The translations under genes and the position numbers were made by a program. The notes under the pieces are model-generated. The model was not told where the DNA came from, made no database searches, and worked only from the letters and a program-made list of their open reading frames with translations. Of a stretch of DNA of 64,000 nt, positions 61,896 through 64,000 are shown piece by piece. The DNA comes from Candidatus Woesearchaeota archaeon. GTDB lineage: Archaea; Nanobdellota; Nanobdellia; Woesearchaeales; UBA11576. How positions within the stretch are numbered: the first letter of the stretch is position 1; the number at the start of each line of letters is the position of its first letter. The stretch spans positions 175,902 to 239,901 of the forward strand of contig JABGYH010000007.1 of NCBI GenBank assembly GCA_018675335.1, in the 5' to 3' direction.

Positions 61896-63443
61896 TTAAA
61901 ATAAGTATTGTGCACCAACAAATCCACCATGATCGTCAGGTCCTTCTCCAACTCTTCCACGATATCCTGCTTCAATAAAAACAGTATCTAATAATCTATA
62001 CGCAAGACCTAATTTTAGTGCTGCGAGGAATCTAATATCTGTTGAGTGAGCCGAGATTGGATTACCTTCTGAAGCAACGTTTGCCGAGTCCCACACGTCT
62101 GCTAAATTTGCAGGCACTGTATTTGGCGCGAAAAATAATTTTTCATAAGTTGTAGTAGTTGTTTCATCTAAATCTATACCAATACCTAATCCCAGAGCAA
62201 AATATAAACCATGTTTGTCATTACCTAAAAATCTCAAGTCACTGGTAAACATTAAGTCTAGAAGCGTTGTATCTGTCGAGGTAAAATCTTTATGACCTCC
62301 ATAAAGGCCCATAGGATCTTCAGGATTCGGAGTTGAAATATCAGGAGTTCCAACAGAATCGCTACTTTTACCACCTGCAAGCATTAAGTCTAACCCAAAT
62401 AACCAGAATCCATTAAATTTAGGAAGATCAAGTTTAGCAGAAAGATATGCACCATGAGCACCACCACCAAATCCAGTATAACCTGCGCCAATTGGTAAAA
62501 ACCAATCACGATCAGATGTGACTTCTTTTGGAAGATCAACAGGAGCATCATCTTTTGGAAGATCAACAGGAGCATCATCTTTTGGAAGATCAACAGGAGC
62601 ATCATCTTTTGGCGCATATTGCATCACAAAATCAATAACTTGCTGAGGAACTTTTAATCCACCTGCTTCATACATCCCCAATATATAATTATTAGGAACC
62701 CGCACTAACATATTAGTAGGAATCATTAAATGATTATATTGAGTATCCCCATCAGAAAATTGCATCCATAATTTAGAATCACGAATTGCTCTCAAAGATT
62801 TACCACGAGTATCTTTCTTAGCAGAAGATACTATATCCCAAATATTACCATCAGTTGTAAAAACTAATTTAACTGTTTCAGGATCTAGTGTTCTATTGTA
62901 AGAAGGATTATCTGAATTTGCATAATTAAATAATACTAACGCCTTTGCAGGACCTGCAGTATCTTGATTTAATCTAAGTGCATTGAATAAATCTGCCCAT
63001 ACAGTATACTTAGATTTGGTTTTATAACCATCTGAAAGATTTACTGGACCTACTGCACCTTCAGGAATTAAATTTTGAACTGGTCCTGCTTTTCCAGGAG
63101 CTTGCATATAAACCCTAAGTTCAACAGGGAGAGTATCATTAACATCAGGAGTTGCTAAATTTGGCATTTGAACTGCTTGAGTATCCATAAAAAGAAAATG
63201 ATGTTCTGGCAGTACATCCATATCAGCATGAAGTAATTTTAGACCAGTTTGACAAACTGCACTCTCTAAACTTGCAACACAATGAGGTGCCAGTGCCTTT
63301 GCTCTTTGTTCAAATAATTGTTGCTGAGCTCCAGGAGTTGGAGGAACAGGACTTTTTTGCTTAGCTAAAGCATCTCCAGCATAGCCTAACGTTGCGATTG
63401 TAGCAGCAGCAGTAAGAAAAGTTGTAACACCTTTTGAATTCAT
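61896..63443 (-). CDS. Exported protein with outer-membrane-like beta-barrel C-terminus
   Basis: The 515-residue protein has a signal peptide (about residues 1-29), a globular middle (about 30-290), a 9-residue PVDLPKDDA tandem repeat near 300, and a C-terminal half (about 320-515) that alternates small and aromatic residues in the way of a beta-barrel. It ends with GAQYLF, a terminal Phe with Tyr at the third-last position. This is the sorting signal of bacterial outer-membrane proteins, unexpected in an archaeon. I start at ATG 63443 because GAGGTTTAAATAAA precedes it; the frame is open to 63512. Confidence 0.72.
   Translation of the reverse strand: MNSKGVTTFLTAAATIATLGYAGDALAKQKSPVPPTPGAQQQLFEQRAKALAPHCVASLESAVCQTGLKLLHADMDVLPEHHFLFMDTQAVQMPNLATPDVNDTLPVELRVYMQAPGKAGPVQNLIPEGAVGPVNLSDGYKTKSKYTVWADLFNALRLNQDTAGPAKALVLFNYANSDNPSYNRTLDPETVKLVFTTDGNIWDIVSSAKKDTRGKSLRAIRDSKLWMQFSDGDTQYNHLMIPTNMLVRVPNNYILGMYEAGGLKVPQQVIDFVMQYAPKDDAPVDLPKDDAPVDLPKDDAPVDLPKEVTSDRDWFLPIGAGYTGFGGGAHGAYLSAKLDLPKFNGFWLFGLDLMLAGGKSSDSVGTPDISTPNPEDPMGLYGGHKDFTSTDTTLLDLMFTSDLRFLGNDKHGLYFALGLGIGIDLDETTTTTYEKLFFAPNTVPANLADVWDSANVASEGNPISAHSTDIRFLAALKLGLAYRLLDTVFIEAGYRGRVGEGPDDHGGFVGAQYLF
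62525..62612. repeat. 27-bp tandem repeat
   Basis: About three and a third nearly exact 27-base units (core CTTTTGGAAGATC at 62525, 62552, 62579 and a fourth partial at 62606) encode the nine-residue unit PVDLPKDDA. Slippage could change its copy number and the length of the linker. Confidence 0.85.
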
Positions 63444-63757
63444 TTTATTTAAACCTCGTAAAATTGTTTTATTAAACATTAATAAGGATCTTATTCGTTT
63501 TAAACGATTCAAATAAGTTTAAAGCCCGTTCTACTATATAGATAGAGCTTTTTTCACTTATAAGTCTTTAAAAAACCCCCAATAAATATAATTAAGCGTA
63601 AAGTACCTAACAACTCGTTATTATATAAAATTTACGTTTTGTTGTTATTAAACGGGACTAAATGTGGGTCTTTATTATATAGTGAACAAATATCCATTAA
63701 TTTACTTGCATCTTCCGAGCAAGATATATAAATAATTCTCTTTTAAACAAAAAAAAT
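63444..63757. other. Divergent promoter region at the right edge
   Basis: The 314-base gap has no ORF. It contains a CGTTTTAAACG palindrome near 63498-63508, CTATATAG near 63530-63540, an ACTTATAAGT palindrome near 63558, and at 63725-63732 the TATA box of the flavoprotein gene. Confidence 0.4.
63725..63732 (+). promoter_or_regulatory. TATA box for the geranylgeranyl-reductase-like gene
   Basis: TATATAAA is centred about 29 bases before the ATG at 63758, and no ribosome binding site is seen, so the message is probably leaderless. Confidence 0.55.
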
Positions 63758-64000
63758 ATGTCCAAAAACCGCAATACTCCAAAACTTACTATATTAATCA
63801 TAGGTGCAGGACCCATAGGAAGCCATACTGGATTTGAACTAGCTAAAATTTACAAACAAACAAAAATACCAACACAAATATACTTATATGATAAAAAGAA
63901 AAAAATTGGAAGTCCAATACAATGCACAGGAATAATAACAAAAGATATCAAAAAATACATTAATTATAACGAGTTAAAACAAAAAAAAATAATTGTCAAT
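63758..64000 (+). CDS. Geranylgeranyl-reductase-like FAD protein, partial
   Basis: The first 81 residues are present and the frame is still open at the window edge. They show the FAD-binding glycine motif GAGPIGSHTGFELA, an acidic stretch in LYDKKKKIGSP and a Cys in IQCTGI, the pattern of archaeal geranylgeranyl (digeranylgeranylglycerophospholipid) reductases. Those enzymes saturate isoprenoid lipid chains. The partial sequence does not exclude another FAD oxidoreductase. Confidence 0.8.
   Translation, partial: MSKNRNTPKLTILIIGAGPIGSHTGFELAKIYKQTKIPTQIYLYDKKKKIGSPIQCTGIITKDIKKYINYNELKQKKIIVN

Noticed and set aside
63444-63512. Upstream extension of the beta-barrel protein gene
   Set aside because: The extra residues would spoil the signal peptide, while the ATG at 63443 has a GAGGT site.
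57310-63585. Shared TTGGGGGTTTTTT string upstream of two surface genes (near 57325 and 63580)
   Set aside because: Only two short matches at different distances from the start codons; they could be chance in a homopolymer-rich genome.

Overview
The window looks like a chromosomal segment of a DPANN archaeon with AT-rich DNA, most likely from the Nanoarchaeota/Woesearchaeales/Pacearchaeales side; that placement is inferred from gene content. Archaeal markers are Orc1/Cdc6, aIF5B, NMD3, TFS, Spt4, Rpo7, eS24, eS31, aEF1B, archaeal CCA-adding enzyme, Trm1, TYW1, Pth2 and a VirB11/GspE-like secretion ATPase. Several genes have a TATA box centred about 27 bases before the start codon, so they are probably leaderless; others carry GGTGA/GAGGT ribosome binding sites. 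No tRNA, rRNA, CRISPR array or insertion sequence was found.

Layout. 0.1-9.7 kb: housekeeping genes (ThrRS of bacterial type, CorA, a MATCAP-like metallopeptidase, Pth2, TrmB-like regulator, HD protein, NMD3, signal peptidase, TFS). 9.7-13.7 kb: a thymidylate island (dCMP deaminase fusion, tandem-domain ThyX, thymidylate kinase). 13.7-26.9 kb: a 27-codon small ORF with a structured leader, TYW1, redox proteins, a MoxR/VWA pair, sugar nucleotidyltransferase, DedA protein and a CCA-adding enzyme with a long Asn-rich N-terminus.

27.0-36.7 kb holds the most intriguing neighbourhood: a VirB11/GspE-type ATPase, a HerA/VirB4-type ATPase, three paralogous polytopic membrane proteins, two coiled-coil proteins with Pro/Gly-rich heads, a tail-anchored Gln/Asn-rich protein and a small acidic protein. 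This has the parts of a membrane transport or DNA-handling machine, but I see no pilin or known conjugation gene. Next to it, a 946-residue protein (36.9-39.8 kb) carries a RelA/SpoT-like synthetase signature, which is unexpected in an archaeon.

39.8-49.1 kb: translation and replication genes (PUA protein, aIF5B, Trm1, Orc1/Cdc6 behind three 28-bp iteron-like repeats, aEF1B with its small zinc-ribbon partner). 49.4-52.7 kb: a 1105-residue coiled-coil protein. 53.7-55.6 kb: the conserved PIN-rpo7-spt4-rps24e-rps27ae cluster. 55.9-63.4 kb: three large exported proteins, namely a membrane-anchored surface protein, a 1397-residue protein with 13 Ca-binding-type repeats and PKD-like domains, and a protein whose C-terminal half resembles a bacterial outer-membrane beta-barrel. 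The window ends in the start of a geranylgeranyl-reductase-like flavoprotein.
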